The translations under genes and the position numbers were made by a program. DNA of 52,539 nucleotides from positions 1 through 52,539 of the forward strand of contig JAEINW010000013.1 of assembly GCA_016342715.1 (NCBI GenBank), in the 5' to 3' direction. The notes under the pieces are model-generated. The model ran no database searches, was not told the origin of the DNA, and saw only the letters and a list, made by a program, of their open reading frames with translations. The DNA comes from Salinivirgaceae bacterium. GTDB taxonomy: Bacteria > Bacteroidota > Bacteroidia > Bacteroidales > SZUA-534. Numbering within the stretch: position 1 is the stretch's first letter; the number at the start of each line of letters is the position of its first letter. Below are positions 17,817 to 25,965 of the stretch, piece after piece.

Positions 17817-18850
17817 GCAAAAAAGGAAAAATATTAGTTACGGGTGGAACCGGATACATTGGTTCACACACTACTGTTGAATTAATTGAACAAGGATATG
17901 AAGTGGTTATTATTGATAACCTTTCAAACTCCGATGCATTTATCGTTGATAGAATTGAACAAATTACGGACATTCGACCAAAATTTTATGAGTTTGATTT
18001 ATTAGACACTGATAAGTTGGATAATTTCTTCAAGGAAAATGCAGATTTAGTTGGAATTATTCATTTTGCAGCAGCAAAAGCAGTTGGAGAATCGGTTGAA
18101 ATTCCTTTGCATTATTATCGTAATAATTTGGTTCCGATGATTAATATTTTGGAAGCCATGAAAAAATATAAAATCGAAAACTTTGTATTTTCATCCTCGT
18201 GCACGGTTTATGGGCAACCCGATGAATTACCAGTAACAGAAAATGCTCCTGTAAAACCTGCGGAATCGCCTTATGGATATACCAAACAGGTGAATGAAAA
18301 CATATTGAATGATACCATAAAATCAGGAGCCAATATTAAAGGTATTGCTTTACGATATTTTAATCCGATAGGTGCGCATCATTCAGGTTTAATTGGTGAA
18401 TTACCTAAAGGCGTTCCCAATAATTTGTTGCCTTTTATAACACAAACTGCCTATGGTCTTCGTAAACAATTGAGTGTTTTTGGCGAAGACTACAATACAC
18501 CTGATGGCAGTTGCATTCGCGATTACATTCATGTGGTTGATTTGGCGAAAGCACACATTGTAGCCATTGAAAGGCTTATTGACGGAAAGAATAAAAACTC
18601 TTACGAAATGTTTAATATTGGAACCGGAAATGGATTCTCAGTATTTGAAGTAATCAAATCATTTGAACAATCCACAGGTGAAAAATTAAATTACAAAGTA
18701 GTTGCACGAAGAGCTGGCGATATTGAGCAAATATGGGCCGATACAACCATTGGCAACAATGAATTGGGATGGAAAGCTACAAAAACTTTGGATGAAATGA
18801 CTTTGTCAGCTTGGAAGTGGGAGCAGAATTATAGAAAAGATCTTAATTAA
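17813..18850 (+). CDS. galE: UDP-glucose 4-epimerase
   Basis: Interconverts UDP-galactose and UDP-glucose using bound NAD+. The 345-residue extended short-chain dehydrogenase has the NAD loop [11 protein letters not shown] (about 8-18), the serine of FSSSCTVYG, the catalytic tyrosine and lysine in SPYGYTKQ (about 152-159), and [14 protein letters not shown], a typical GalE segment. It overlaps galT by four bases. Confidence 0.95.
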   Translation: MSKKGKILVTGGTGYIGSHTTVELIEQGYEVVIIDNLSNSDAFIVDRIEQITDIRPKFYEFDLLDTDKLDNFFKENADLVGIIHFAAAKAVGESVEIPLHYYRNNLVPMINILEAMKKYKIENFVFSSSCTVYGQPDELPVTENAPVKPAESPYGYTKQVNENILNDTIKSGANIKGIALRYFNPIGAHHSGLIGELPKGVPNNLLPFITQTAYGLRKQLSVFGEDYNTPDGSCIRDYIHVVDLAKAHIVAIERLIDGKNKNSYEMFNIGTGNGFSVFEVIKSFEQSTGEKLNYKVVARRAGDIEQIWADTTIGNNELGWKATKTLDEMTLSAWKWEQNYRKDLN

Positions 18851-18955
18851 TAAATAATTAGCTCAAAACGAATAGCCTATAGCTAAAATAAATTTAAAAT
18901 CACAATGAGCTATCAGCTAGGAGCTGTGAGCTTTATAAACTCAAAAATCAACATT

Positions 18956-20581
18956 ATGAACGAAAATTTTGCATTACTCGATTACATTATTTTTGGCTTA
19001 TATGCTGCGGTAATCATTGGCGTAGGCTTGTTTGTTTCTCGCACTAAAAAAGGAGAGGAGAAAACAGCCGAAGATTATTTTTTAGCTGGTAAAACACTTC
19101 CCTGGTGGGCCATTGGCGCCTCCTTAATTGCAGCAAATATTTCAGCTGAACAGTTTATTGGCATGTCGGGCTCAGGTTTTAAAGTTGGTTTGGCCATTGC
19201 ATCCTACGAATGGATGGCGGCTTTAACCTTAATAATTGTTGCCAAATACTTTTTACCTATTTTCATTAAACAAGGTTTATATACAATTCCTGAATTTGTT
19301 GAAAAACGTTTTAATACCTCCTTAAAAACCATATTGGCCGTTTTCTGGATTGCTTTATTTGTATTTGTTAATCTTACTTCGGTTCTATATTTAGGTGGAA
19401 AAGCCTTGGATACCATACTGGGTAATGGCGATGGAGCTTCTATTGTTCCTTTTATGATAGGTTTGGCCTTATTTGCTGCCGCTTACTCGGTTTGGGGTGG
19501 ATTATCAGCCGTAGCCTGGACCGATGTAATTCAAGTAGTGCTCTTGGTAATCGGTGGTTTAATCACAACCATTATTGCTTTAAACCATGTTACTCCCGAT
19601 GGAAGTGCCATTTCTGGAATGTCGCATATTTTTGATGTGGCCGGTGATAAATTTCACATGATCCTGAAAAAGGATAATCCTGAATTCTCAAACCTTCCGG
19701 GTATCGCCGTTTTAATTGGTGGTATGTGGGTGGCCAATCTTTACTATTGGGGCTTTAACCAATATATTATACAACGTGCTTTGGCGGCAAAATCGTTGAA
19801 GGAAGCACAACGCGGTATCGCATTTGCAGCATTTTTAAAAATAATTGTTCCATTAATTGTTGTTGTTCCAGGTATTATTGCTTATGTAATGTATCAAGAA
19901 AATATTGCTGGAGCGGGAGGTGTATTTACCGATGCAATTGGCGGAAATAACGATCATGCTTATCCTTGGTTGATAAGTAACTTTGTGCCAGTTGGTTTAA
20001 AAGGTTTGGTTGTTGCAGCACTTTCAGCGGCAATTGTATCATCGCTAGCATCGATGCTAAATTCTACAGCCACTATTTTTACTATGGATATTTACAAACC
20101 CTATATAAATAAAAACGCTGGAAATAAACAATTGGTGGGTATGGGTAGAATATCGGTTATTGTGGCCTTATTAATTGCTACCGCTCTGGCAAATACCATG
20201 GGCTCCATACCACAAATGTTTCAATACATTCAAGAATATACTGGCGTTGTAAGTCCCGGTATTTTAGCCGTATTTTTGATGGGATTATTCTGGAAAAAGA
20301 CCAATGTTAAAGGAGCAATTATAGGTGTATTAGCATCAATACCTGTGGCTTTAGCATTAAAATTTTTACCCATTGAAATGCCATTTTTAGATCAAATGCT
20401 ATATACCTTGCTTATTACCATGGTTGTAATTGTTGGCGTTTCATTGAGCACTGGCAAAGGTGACGACGATCCAAAAGCTATTGCTTTATTACCAGAAACC
20501 TTTATGACAGGTAAGAAATTTAACATAAGCGCCTACGTTTTACTAATTATATTGGTTGTTTTGTACGCTGTTTTTTGGTAA
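18956..20581 (+). CDS. Sodium/galactose symporter (vSGLT-like)
   Basis: An inner-membrane Na+-coupled sugar importer of the SSS family with about 14 hydrophobic helices. Its sequence tracks the structurally known Vibrio vSGLT very closely, for example YFLAGKTLPWW, ISAEQFIGMSGSGF, ASYEWMAALTLI, VLYLGGKAL and VANLYYWGFNQYIIQR, so galactose or glucose is the likely substrate. An upstream ATG at 18905 would add 17 residues, but those codons read through AGCTATCAGCTAGGAGCTGTGAGC, which looks like intergenic repeat sequence. I therefore prefer ATG 18956 (541 residues, MNENFALLDY). It follows galE by about 105 bases and ends at a strong terminator. Confidence 0.93.
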   Translation: MNENFALLDYIIFGLYAAVIIGVGLFVSRTKKGEEKTAEDYFLAGKTLPWWAIGASLIAANISAEQFIGMSGSGFKVGLAIASYEWMAALTLIIVAKYFLPIFIKQGLYTIPEFVEKRFNTSLKTILAVFWIALFVFVNLTSVLYLGGKALDTILGNGDGASIVPFMIGLALFAAAYSVWGGLSAVAWTDVIQVVLLVIGGLITTIIALNHVTPDGSAISGMSHIFDVAGDKFHMILKKDNPEFSNLPGIAVLIGGMWVANLYYWGFNQYIIQRALAAKSLKEAQRGIAFAAFLKIIVPLIVVVPGIIAYVMYQENIAGAGGVFTDAIGGNNDHAYPWLISNFVPVGLKGLVVAALSAAIVSSLASMLNSTATIFTMDIYKPYINKNAGNKQLVGMGRISVIVALLIATALANTMGSIPQMFQYIQEYTGVVSPGILAVFLMGLFWKKTNVKGAIIGVLASIPVALALKFLPIEMPFLDQMLYTLLITMVVIVGVSLSTGKGDDDPKAIALLPETFMTGKKFNISAYVLLIILVVLYAVFW

Positions 20582-20597
20582 AAAATATAAAATAGTT

Positions 20598-20636
20598 AAA
20601 TCCTTGTGGGAGAAATCTCGCAAGGATTTTTATATT
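20598..20636 (+). terminator. Intrinsic terminator after the galactose symporter gene
   Basis: AAATCCTTG pairs with CAAGGATTT, extended by an inner GAG/CTC pairing, and TTTATATTT follows. It lies 17 bases after the stop. Confidence 0.85.
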
Positions 20637-20706
20637 TACCATTAATTCCCCCCTTAGCCTAAATTGATTACATATCAATTGTATTCAAATATTAAACTTA
20701 TAAACT

Positions 20707-21723
20707 ATGTCGGCATCTACAGTTTATCAATTAAGCAACAATAATGGCTTGCTCATTGAATTCATTTCTTACGGCGCAAAGCTTACTGCTGTAAAAATTC
20801 CTGAGGGTGATAAAAGCATTGATATATTACTGGGATATGATACTCCAGAACAAGCAATAAATGGCGATGTTTATATGGGAGCCATTTGTGGAAGATATGC
20901 CAATAGAATATCTGGAGGTGGTTTTAATTTAGAAGGAGAATTTATCAAATTAAATCAAAACGATGGCGCCAATCATTTACATGGTGGACATAAAGGTTTT
21001 AATGTGAAGGATTGGAAAGTTGAAAAAACCGAATTGCAAGGTTATTCATCGGCTTATAAATTATCCGTTTTAAGTAACGATGGCGATGAAAATTACCCTG
21101 GAAACCTTAATGCAACAATAATTTATGCCTTAAATGATGCCAATGAATTTCTAATTGATATTACAGCAACTACTGATAAAACAACCGTTGTGAATCTTAC
21201 CAGTCATCCTTATTTTAATTTAAAGGGAGCCGGAAATGGAGATGTTTTGAACCATATTTTGGAAATATCTGCCAAGCAATTCACTCCATTATCAACTGAT
21301 ATGGTTCCATCGGGCGAAATGCGAAGTGTGAAAAACACAGCTATGGATTTTACCAAACCTGTAGTCATCAAGGATAGAATAGACAGTGATTATGAACAAA
21401 TTCAATTGGTTGGAGGCTTAGACCACAATTGGATAGTAAATAAACAACAAGGGGAATTAGCATTGGCAGCAAAAGTAACAGAACCAAAGTCGGGTAGGTC
21501 AGTTGAAGTTTATACTACCCAACCTGGTATTCAGGTGTATACAGCGATGCATTTTAATGGAAGCGATATTGGAAAAGGGCAAGTTCCTTTTAAGAAATAT
21601 TGTGGCATTGCGCTGGAAGCTCAGAATTTCCCAGACGCCCCAAACCATTCAAATTTTCCAAGTTCCATTTTAAAACCTCAAGAAAAATATCAGGAAAAAA
21701 TACAATATAAATTTACTTATTAA
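20707..21723 (+). CDS. galM: Aldose 1-epimerase (galactose mutarotase)
   Basis: Interconverts the alpha and beta anomers of galactose to supply alpha-galactose for GalK. The 338-residue GalM fold begins with FISYGAKLTAVKIP and contains CGRYANRISGG and NHLHGGHKGFN. The catalytic His lies in NLTSHPYFNLKG (about residue 168) and the catalytic Glu in IALEAQNFPDAPN (about 304). It comes after the terminator that closes the symporter gene, so it has its own promoter in the 125-base gap. No signal peptide is seen, so it is cytosolic. Confidence 0.94.
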   Translation: MSASTVYQLSNNNGLLIEFISYGAKLTAVKIPEGDKSIDILLGYDTPEQAINGDVYMGAICGRYANRISGGGFNLEGEFIKLNQNDGANHLHGGHKGFNVKDWKVEKTELQGYSSAYKLSVLSNDGDENYPGNLNATIIYALNDANEFLIDITATTDKTTVVNLTSHPYFNLKGAGNGDVLNHILEISAKQFTPLSTDMVPSGEMRSVKNTAMDFTKPVVIKDRIDSDYEQIQLVGGLDHNWIVNKQQGELALAAKVTEPKSGRSVEVYTTQPGIQVYTAMHFNGSDIGKGQVPFKKYCGIALEAQNFPDAPNHSNFPSSILKPQEKYQEKIQYKFTY

Positions 21724-21745
21724 TGCTTTTGCTATTCGATGTAAG

Positions 21746-21776
21746 AAAAGCTGTTCAATTTGTTCAGCTTTTTTTA
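21746..21776 (+). terminator. Intrinsic terminator after galM
   Basis: AAAAGCTG and CAGCTTTT enclose an 11-base loop and TTTTATTT follows. It closes the galactose region. Confidence 0.8.
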
Positions 21777-21828
21777 TTTAAATGGTTTCTTTGAAAGAAT
21801 TATTATCTTTAGCTAGTAACAAATTAAA

Positions 21829-23475
21829 ATGGTAGCTTTTAAAGATAATTCATCAAACATTCATAAATCCATACTTAATAGTATTGGTGAGGCCGTATTT
21901 ATTCACAATGCCAAAACGGGTATTATTGAAGACGTAAATGAAGCCATGCTAAATATGTATGGCTTCGAAAAAAACGAAGTAGTTGGAAATAATGTGGGCT
22001 ACATAAGTGCAGAGGACGAAGGTTATACAGGAGAGAAAGCTTTTGATAAAATCCAAAGTGTATTAAAGGGAAATATTGAATTGTTTGAGTGGAAAGCCAG
22101 ACGAAAAGATAAATCAACATTTTGGGCAGAAGTTTCATTAAAACTTACCAAATACTCAGGAAAAGAGTGGATAATTGCTGTTGTTCGGGATATCTCTGAT
22201 AAAAAGGAAAATGAAATGAGAGTGCTTCATTTTTCAAAATTTCAAAAAATACTTGCCGATTTATCTACCACCTTCATTTCATTACCCATTGAAGAATTCA
22301 ATACTTCCATTGATAATGCACTGGAATTATTAGGAAATAATTTCTTATCAGACCGAGCATATATTTTTATCTATAATGACGATTACTCAAAAATGTCAAA
22401 TACCCATGAATGGTGCAATTTAAATATTACAGCATTTAAAAATAAGTTGCAAAACATCCCTTCTAATCTTTTTCAATGGAATCATAATCAGTTGATTAAA
22501 GGTGAAATTATTTGTGTTCCTGATGTGTCGCAAATGGGCCAAGATGCGAAGGTTGAAAAAGAAGAATTTGAAAAAGAAGGTATTCAATCCTTAATAATAG
22601 TTCCTTTTTTGCATAATAAACAAATTGTAGGGTTCATAGGGATAGATTATGTGAATAGAAAAAACGCATTTCAAGAAGAAGATGAATATGCACTAAAAGC
22701 TTTTGGGAATATTATCGGACAAGCATTAGTTCGAAAACGAAATGAGGAATCGATAAAAAGGGCAAAGCTAAAAGCAGAAGAGAGTGATAAATTGAAATCA
22801 GCCTTTCTTTCAAATATGAGTCATGAAATTCGAACACCCATGAATGGAATAGTTGGTTTTGCTGAATTGTTAACCGATACTAAACTACCAGAAAAAGAGC
22901 GTTTGAACTATGTTAAAATTATTAATGAAAGCAGCCATCAATTACTTTCAATTATTAATGACATTATTGATATTTCGAAGATTGAAGCGAACCTAATAAC
23001 TTTAAATCTAGAGCACTTTAATTTAATACAAGAAATACAAAATATAATTAATTTTTTCACTCCAATTGCTCAAAATAAAGGGCTTGAGCTTTCATTTTCT
23101 CATGAAATGCTAAAAAGTACCAAAGGTTTATTACTTGATAAAAGCAAATTAAATCAAATATTCAACAACCTGATTAGTAATGCCATTAAATATACTGAAA
23201 GCGGATTCATAAAAGTTCATCTTTTAGTGGATAGAAATAGCATGGTATTTAAAATTAAAGATTCAGGAATTGGTATCGATAAAAACAATCAAGAAAGTAT
23301 TTTCAAAAGATTTGTTCGTGAAGACAATGAATATACAACAAAAACAGGCGGAAACGGATTAGGCTTAGCCATTACAAAAGGTTATATTGATAAAATGGGT
23401 GGTAAGATTACCGTAACATCTGAAAAAAATGTAGGCTCTGAATTTGCATTTTTTATACCCACTCTTTTTGAATAA
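21829..23475 (+). CDS. PAS-GAF sensor histidine kinase
   Basis: 548 residues, no membrane helix. A PAS domain at about 12-125 (GEAVFIHNAKTGIIEDVNEA, with VVRDISDKKENE at its end) is followed by a GAF domain at about 135-300 (SDRAYIFIYN, SLIIVPFLHNKQIVGFIGID). HisKA has His332 in SNMSHEIRTPMNG, and the ATPase domain has NLISNAIKYTESG, KDSGIGID and GGNGLGLAITKGYID. It has no receiver domain. No response regulator is adjacent, so its partner is unknown. The position after galM does not by itself link it to galactose sensing. Confidence 0.9.
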   Translation: MVAFKDNSSNIHKSILNSIGEAVFIHNAKTGIIEDVNEAMLNMYGFEKNEVVGNNVGYISAEDEGYTGEKAFDKIQSVLKGNIELFEWKARRKDKSTFWAEVSLKLTKYSGKEWIIAVVRDISDKKENEMRVLHFSKFQKILADLSTTFISLPIEEFNTSIDNALELLGNNFLSDRAYIFIYNDDYSKMSNTHEWCNLNITAFKNKLQNIPSNLFQWNHNQLIKGEIICVPDVSQMGQDAKVEKEEFEKEGIQSLIIVPFLHNKQIVGFIGIDYVNRKNAFQEEDEYALKAFGNIIGQALVRKRNEESIKRAKLKAEESDKLKSAFLSNMSHEIRTPMNGIVGFAELLTDTKLPEKERLNYVKIINESSHQLLSIINDIIDISKIEANLITLNLEHFNLIQEIQNIINFFTPIAQNKGLELSFSHEMLKSTKGLLLDKSKLNQIFNNLISNAIKYTESGFIKVHLLVDRNSMVFKIKDSGIGIDKNNQESIFKRFVREDNEYTTKTGGNGLGLAITKGYIDKMGGKITVTSEKNVGSEFAFFIPTLFE

Positions 23476-23562
23476 ACGTTCCAATCTTATTCTAATTCCC
23501 TATTAATCAGATCGTATCTTTCTATCGATTTTATAAAAAAACAATTTATTATTGCTGTTGTT

Positions 23563-23590
23563 ATACTTCAAAAAAAATAACCTGAAGTAT
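23563..23590 (+). promoter_or_regulatory. Inverted repeat covering the alkD-like start codon
   Basis: ATACTTCA (23563-23570) and TGAAGTAT (23583-23590) are exact complements with a 12-base spacer. The second arm includes the first two bases of the ATG at 23589. In RNA it could mask the start; in DNA it could be an operator. Position is the only evidence. Confidence 0.4.
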
Positions 23591-24302
23591 GACCTTTGAA
23601 GACGCATTTAAAAGTTTAAGAAATTTTGGAACCGAACAGAATCGGATCATTTACAGACGGCATGGAGCTAACGATCCTTTATTTGGTGTTAGTCATTCAA
23701 ATCTACAACATTTAAAAAAGAAAATTAAGCGAAACCATTTATTGGCTCTTATGCTTTGGGATACAAAAGTTTTGGACGCTCAATGTTTAGCTGCCTTAAT
23801 TGCCGATCCGAAACAAATATCGTATAATCAAGCTCTTGAATGGATAAAACAAAGTTCCTATTATGTGTTAACCGATATGCTGGTTCAAAATTTAGTTTAT
23901 AAAACAAAAAGTGCACAACGTATCATGCACGAGCTTATACTTTCAAAAGAAGAATATATCGGAAGAGCAGGATGGAAACTTTTAGAGCAGTTTGCTTCGG
24001 ATAATAATACACTTTCTGATGCTTATTTTATTCCCTATTTGCAATGTATACAGTCCGAAATCAATTCGTATCCCAATAGAATTAAGGAGGCAATGAATCA
24101 AGCATTAATTGCTATTGGATGCAGAAATGATAATTTGGAAAAAATATGTTTAACTATTTCCAAAGAAATTGGAAAGGTTTATATTGATCATGGAAAAACA
24201 TCGTGTAAAACTCCAAATGCCGCTGAATATATAGTGAATTGCAGAGAAAAGAAACTTCAAAAAATAGTTTTATATTCTAATACAAACAACTCACTTAAAT
24301 AG
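23589..24302 (+). CDS. AlkD-like DNA alkylation repair protein
   Basis: A 237-residue helical repeat protein of the AlkD/AlkC-like DNA glycosylase superfamily, which removes alkylated bases (family knowledge). Recognisable segments are LFGVSHSNLQHLKKKIKRNH, LMLWDTKVLDAQCLAALIAD, GRAGWKLLEQFA and the C-terminal YIDHGKTSCKTPNAAEYI, characteristic of a widespread Bacteroidota subfamily. Whether this member is an active glycosylase or only a DNA-binding relative cannot be said. It is a single gene before the aromatic leader region. Confidence 0.8.
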   Translation: MTFEDAFKSLRNFGTEQNRIIYRRHGANDPLFGVSHSNLQHLKKKIKRNHLLALMLWDTKVLDAQCLAALIADPKQISYNQALEWIKQSSYYVLTDMLVQNLVYKTKSAQRIMHELILSKEEYIGRAGWKLLEQFASDNNTLSDAYFIPYLQCIQSEINSYPNRIKEAMNQALIAIGCRNDNLEKICLTISKEIGKVYIDHGKTSCKTPNAAEYIVNCREKKLQKIVLYSNTNNSLK

Positions 24303-24329
24303 AAAATATAAAATAAATGACTGTTTTTG

Positions 24330-24360
24330 TTTGGATTTTTAAATAATACAGCCATATTTG
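24330..24360 (+). promoter_or_regulatory. Bacteroidota-type promoter for the aromatic attenuator
   Basis: TTTG at 24330-24333 and CATATTTG at 24353-24360 are 19 bases apart, fitting the TTTG-N19-TAnnTTTG consensus except for the first base of the -7 box. A transcript would start near 24366, 20 bases before the leader peptide ATG. Confidence 0.6.
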
Positions 24361-24385
24361 TAATGAATTTAAAAATACACAAGAG

Positions 24386-24466
24386 ATGAAAACCTCATTC
24401 GTACATACTTCTTTTTATTATTTCTTTTATTTATGGAGAAGTAGAACGGGGTTGTTACGTGCATAG
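24386..24466 (+). CDS. Phe/Tyr-rich leader peptide of an attenuator
   Basis: A 26-codon reading frame encoding MKTSFVHTSFYYFFYLWRSR and six more residues. Seven of residues 5-15 are Phe or Tyr, with six in a row (FYYFFY, codons 10-15 at 24413-24430), followed by Trp17. It precedes a terminator hairpin and genes for Phe/Tyr synthesis, the classic layout of a pheA-type leader in which ribosome stalling at scarce Phe-tRNA or Tyr-tRNA lets transcription continue. Too short for normal gene calling, but composition and position make it convincing. Confidence 0.85.
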   Translation: MKTSFVHTSFYYFFYLWRSRTGLLRA

Positions 24467-24514
24467 ATAAAATTAAATGTATATATAACCTCGCTATTAG
24501 CGAGGTTTTTTTTT
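24390..24514 (+). promoter_or_regulatory. Transcription attenuator: segments 1, 2, 3 and 4
   Basis: Four segments can be read. Segment 1 is AACCTC at 24390-24395, inside the leader peptide. Segment 2 is AACGGGGTT at about 24445-24453. Segment 3 is AACCTCGCT at 24487-24495. Segment 4 is AGCGAGGTT at 24499-24507, followed by a run of T. Segments 3:4 form a perfect 9-base terminator with loop ATT. Segment 2 can pair with segment 3 (eight of nine positions including G-U) as antiterminator, and with the identical AACCTC of segment 1. A ribosome stalled on the FYYFFY codons would block segment 1 and free segment 2; one finishing at the stop codon (24464) would cover segment 2. Confidence 0.85.
24487..24514 (+). 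terminator. Attenuator terminator
   Basis: A 9-base perfect stem AACCTCGCT / AGCGAGGTT with a 3-base loop and seven further T. It lies 11 bases before the ATG of the pheA remnant and acts as the regulated stop of the leader. Confidence 0.92.
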
Positions 24515-24524
24515 GCTCAAAATT

Positions 24525-24836
24525 ATGAAAAACGAAAATTTTAAAAGTATTAACAATCAATCCGTAGCCATTCAAGGTGGACTTGGAGCTTTTCATAAAA
24601 TAGCAGCACGAAAGTATTTTGGTGCTGCTATTAAAGCTGTTCCGTGTCAAACTTTTGAAGAAATTACGCAATCGATGGCTGGTTTTAGAGTAGGAATGGT
24701 TGCAGGAAAATCGAAATTTATTAACCATGTATTAAAAATTAAGAGCAATATGGATTCAGGTTCTATGTATAAGTTAAGTGAATTGTTACAACGAATTGAT
24801 AAAGTATTAGTTACAAAATTAAAACCAATAAAATAA
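24525..24836 (+). pseudogene. pheA: Prephenate dehydratase remnant with internal deletion
   Basis: 103 codons against about 280 for a complete protein. Residues 14-52 match the start of prephenate dehydratase (VAIQGGLGAFHKIAARKYFG, then PCQTFEEITQSM). After residue 60 the sequence jumps to something like the beginning of the C-terminal ACT domain (SGSMYKLSELLQRIDKVLVT) and stops at KLKPIK. The catalytic core is absent, so it cannot be an active dehydratase. The frame is still open, consistent with one in-frame internal deletion plus loss of the C-terminal end. The start is ATG 24525; a TTG at 24513 lies within the terminator T-run. One base separates its stop from the tyrA start. Confidence 0.75.
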
Positions 24837-24837
24837 A

Positions 24838-25677
24838 ATGATAATCACAATTATAGGTTTAGGATTAATGGGAGGCTCGGTTGCCATCGATTTACGTAAA
24901 AGAGGATTTGCCGACAAAATTATTGGCGTCGACAAAGATAAAATTAATGCTAATGCAGCGCATCATATAGGTTTTGTTGACGAAGTTACTGATTTGGAAA
25001 GTGCAGTTAAACAAGCCGAACTTATTATATTAGCTGTTCCTGTTGATGCAGCGATAATCGTTTTACCAAAAGTGCTTGATTTAATTGATAATCAGGTGGT
25101 AACCGACATTTGTTCCACCAAGGAAACCTTGCTTGAACGGGTTAGGTATCATAGTAAAAGAAAACAATATGTGGCCGCACATCCAATGGCTGGTACAGAG
25201 TTTTCGGGGCCTTGGGCTGCCGTTTCAGGCTTGTTTGATGGAAAGGCTAGCATTTTATGCGATACGGAAGATTCAGACATTAGAGCTATTGCAAAAGTGA
25301 AACGAATGTATGAAGTTTTAAATATGCGTGTTATTTATATGAATAGCAGCAATCATGACATACATGCTGCCTATGTTTCACATATTTCGCATATTAGCTC
25401 ATTTGCTTTAGCCTTAACTGTACTTGAAAAAGAGAAAAACGAAAAGCATATTTTTGATTTGGCCAGTGGTGGATTTGACAGTACTGTACGATTAGCAAAA
25501 AGTTCCCCTGATATGTGGACTCCAATTTTCAATCACAATAAGAATAATGTAGTTACAGTGCTTGATACCTACATCAATCATTTAAAAGCCTTTAGAGATT
25601 CTATTGAAAATGATGAAATAGAAAAAGTCCATCAATTAATTGAGCAAGCAAATAAAATTAAACGAATAGTAAAATAA
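24838..25677 (+). CDS. tyrA: Prephenate dehydrogenase
   Basis: Oxidatively decarboxylates prephenate to 4-hydroxyphenylpyruvate, the precursor of tyrosine. The 279-residue protein has the NAD(P) loop GLGLMGGS (7-14), DICSTKETLL, the substrate motif AHPMAGTEFSGP and HAAYVSHISHISSF, with LASGGFDSTVRLAKSSPDMW near the end. It has no chorismate mutase or ACT domain; the mutase is fused to the next gene. It follows the pheA remnant immediately and so lies under the Phe/Tyr attenuator. The aminotransferase often found beside these genes in relatives is absent. Confidence 0.93.
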   Translation: MIITIIGLGLMGGSVAIDLRKRGFADKIIGVDKDKINANAAHHIGFVDEVTDLESAVKQAELIILAVPVDAAIIVLPKVLDLIDNQVVTDICSTKETLLERVRYHSKRKQYVAAHPMAGTEFSGPWAAVSGLFDGKASILCDTEDSDIRAIAKVKRMYEVLNMRVIYMNSSNHDIHAAYVSHISHISSFALALTVLEKEKNEKHIFDLASGGFDSTVRLAKSSPDMWTPIFNHNKNNVVTVLDTYINHLKAFRDSIENDEIEKVHQLIEQANKIKRIVK

Positions 25678-25689
25678 TAAAAAATAGTA

Positions 25690-25875
25690 TGCAGTTCTCA
25701 GTCACCAGTCTCCAGTTTTTTTACTGCCTACTGCCTAATATTTTCATTCTTCAACAGCAACCAGTTGCTAAGCGACTTTGTTTGAAATAGTCACTATGCA
25801 ACTTTCAGTTTTCAGTCTACTGCCAACTGCTGACTGCTTACTTTATACTACATACTGATGACTGAATACTATTAT
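25690..25875. repeat. Low-complexity CAGT/CTGC repeat spacer
   Basis: The gap between tyrA and the DAHP synthase gene is filled with imperfect repeats such as CAGTCACCAGTCTCCAGT, ACTGCCTACTGCC, CAGTTTTCAGTCTACTGCC and ACTGCTGACTGC. Such stretches are frequent between Bacteroidota genes. No gene is seen here. Confidence 0.65.
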
Positions 25876-25965
25876 TGCAAAACAATTAAACATGACAAAA
25901 TCTTTAGAATAGAGAATAATTAAATATAATAAATTAATTTAGTAACATTAATACCTGTAAACAAG

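Noticed and set aside
18905-18955. 17-residue N-terminal extension of the galactose symporter
   Set aside because: The codons run through repeat-like AGCTATCAGCTAGGAGCTGTGAGC and add nothing family-like; the vSGLT-type protein starts at ATG 18956.
24513-24524. TTG start for the pheA remnant
   Set aside because: It lies in the T-run of the attenuator terminator; the ATG at 24525 is the natural start.
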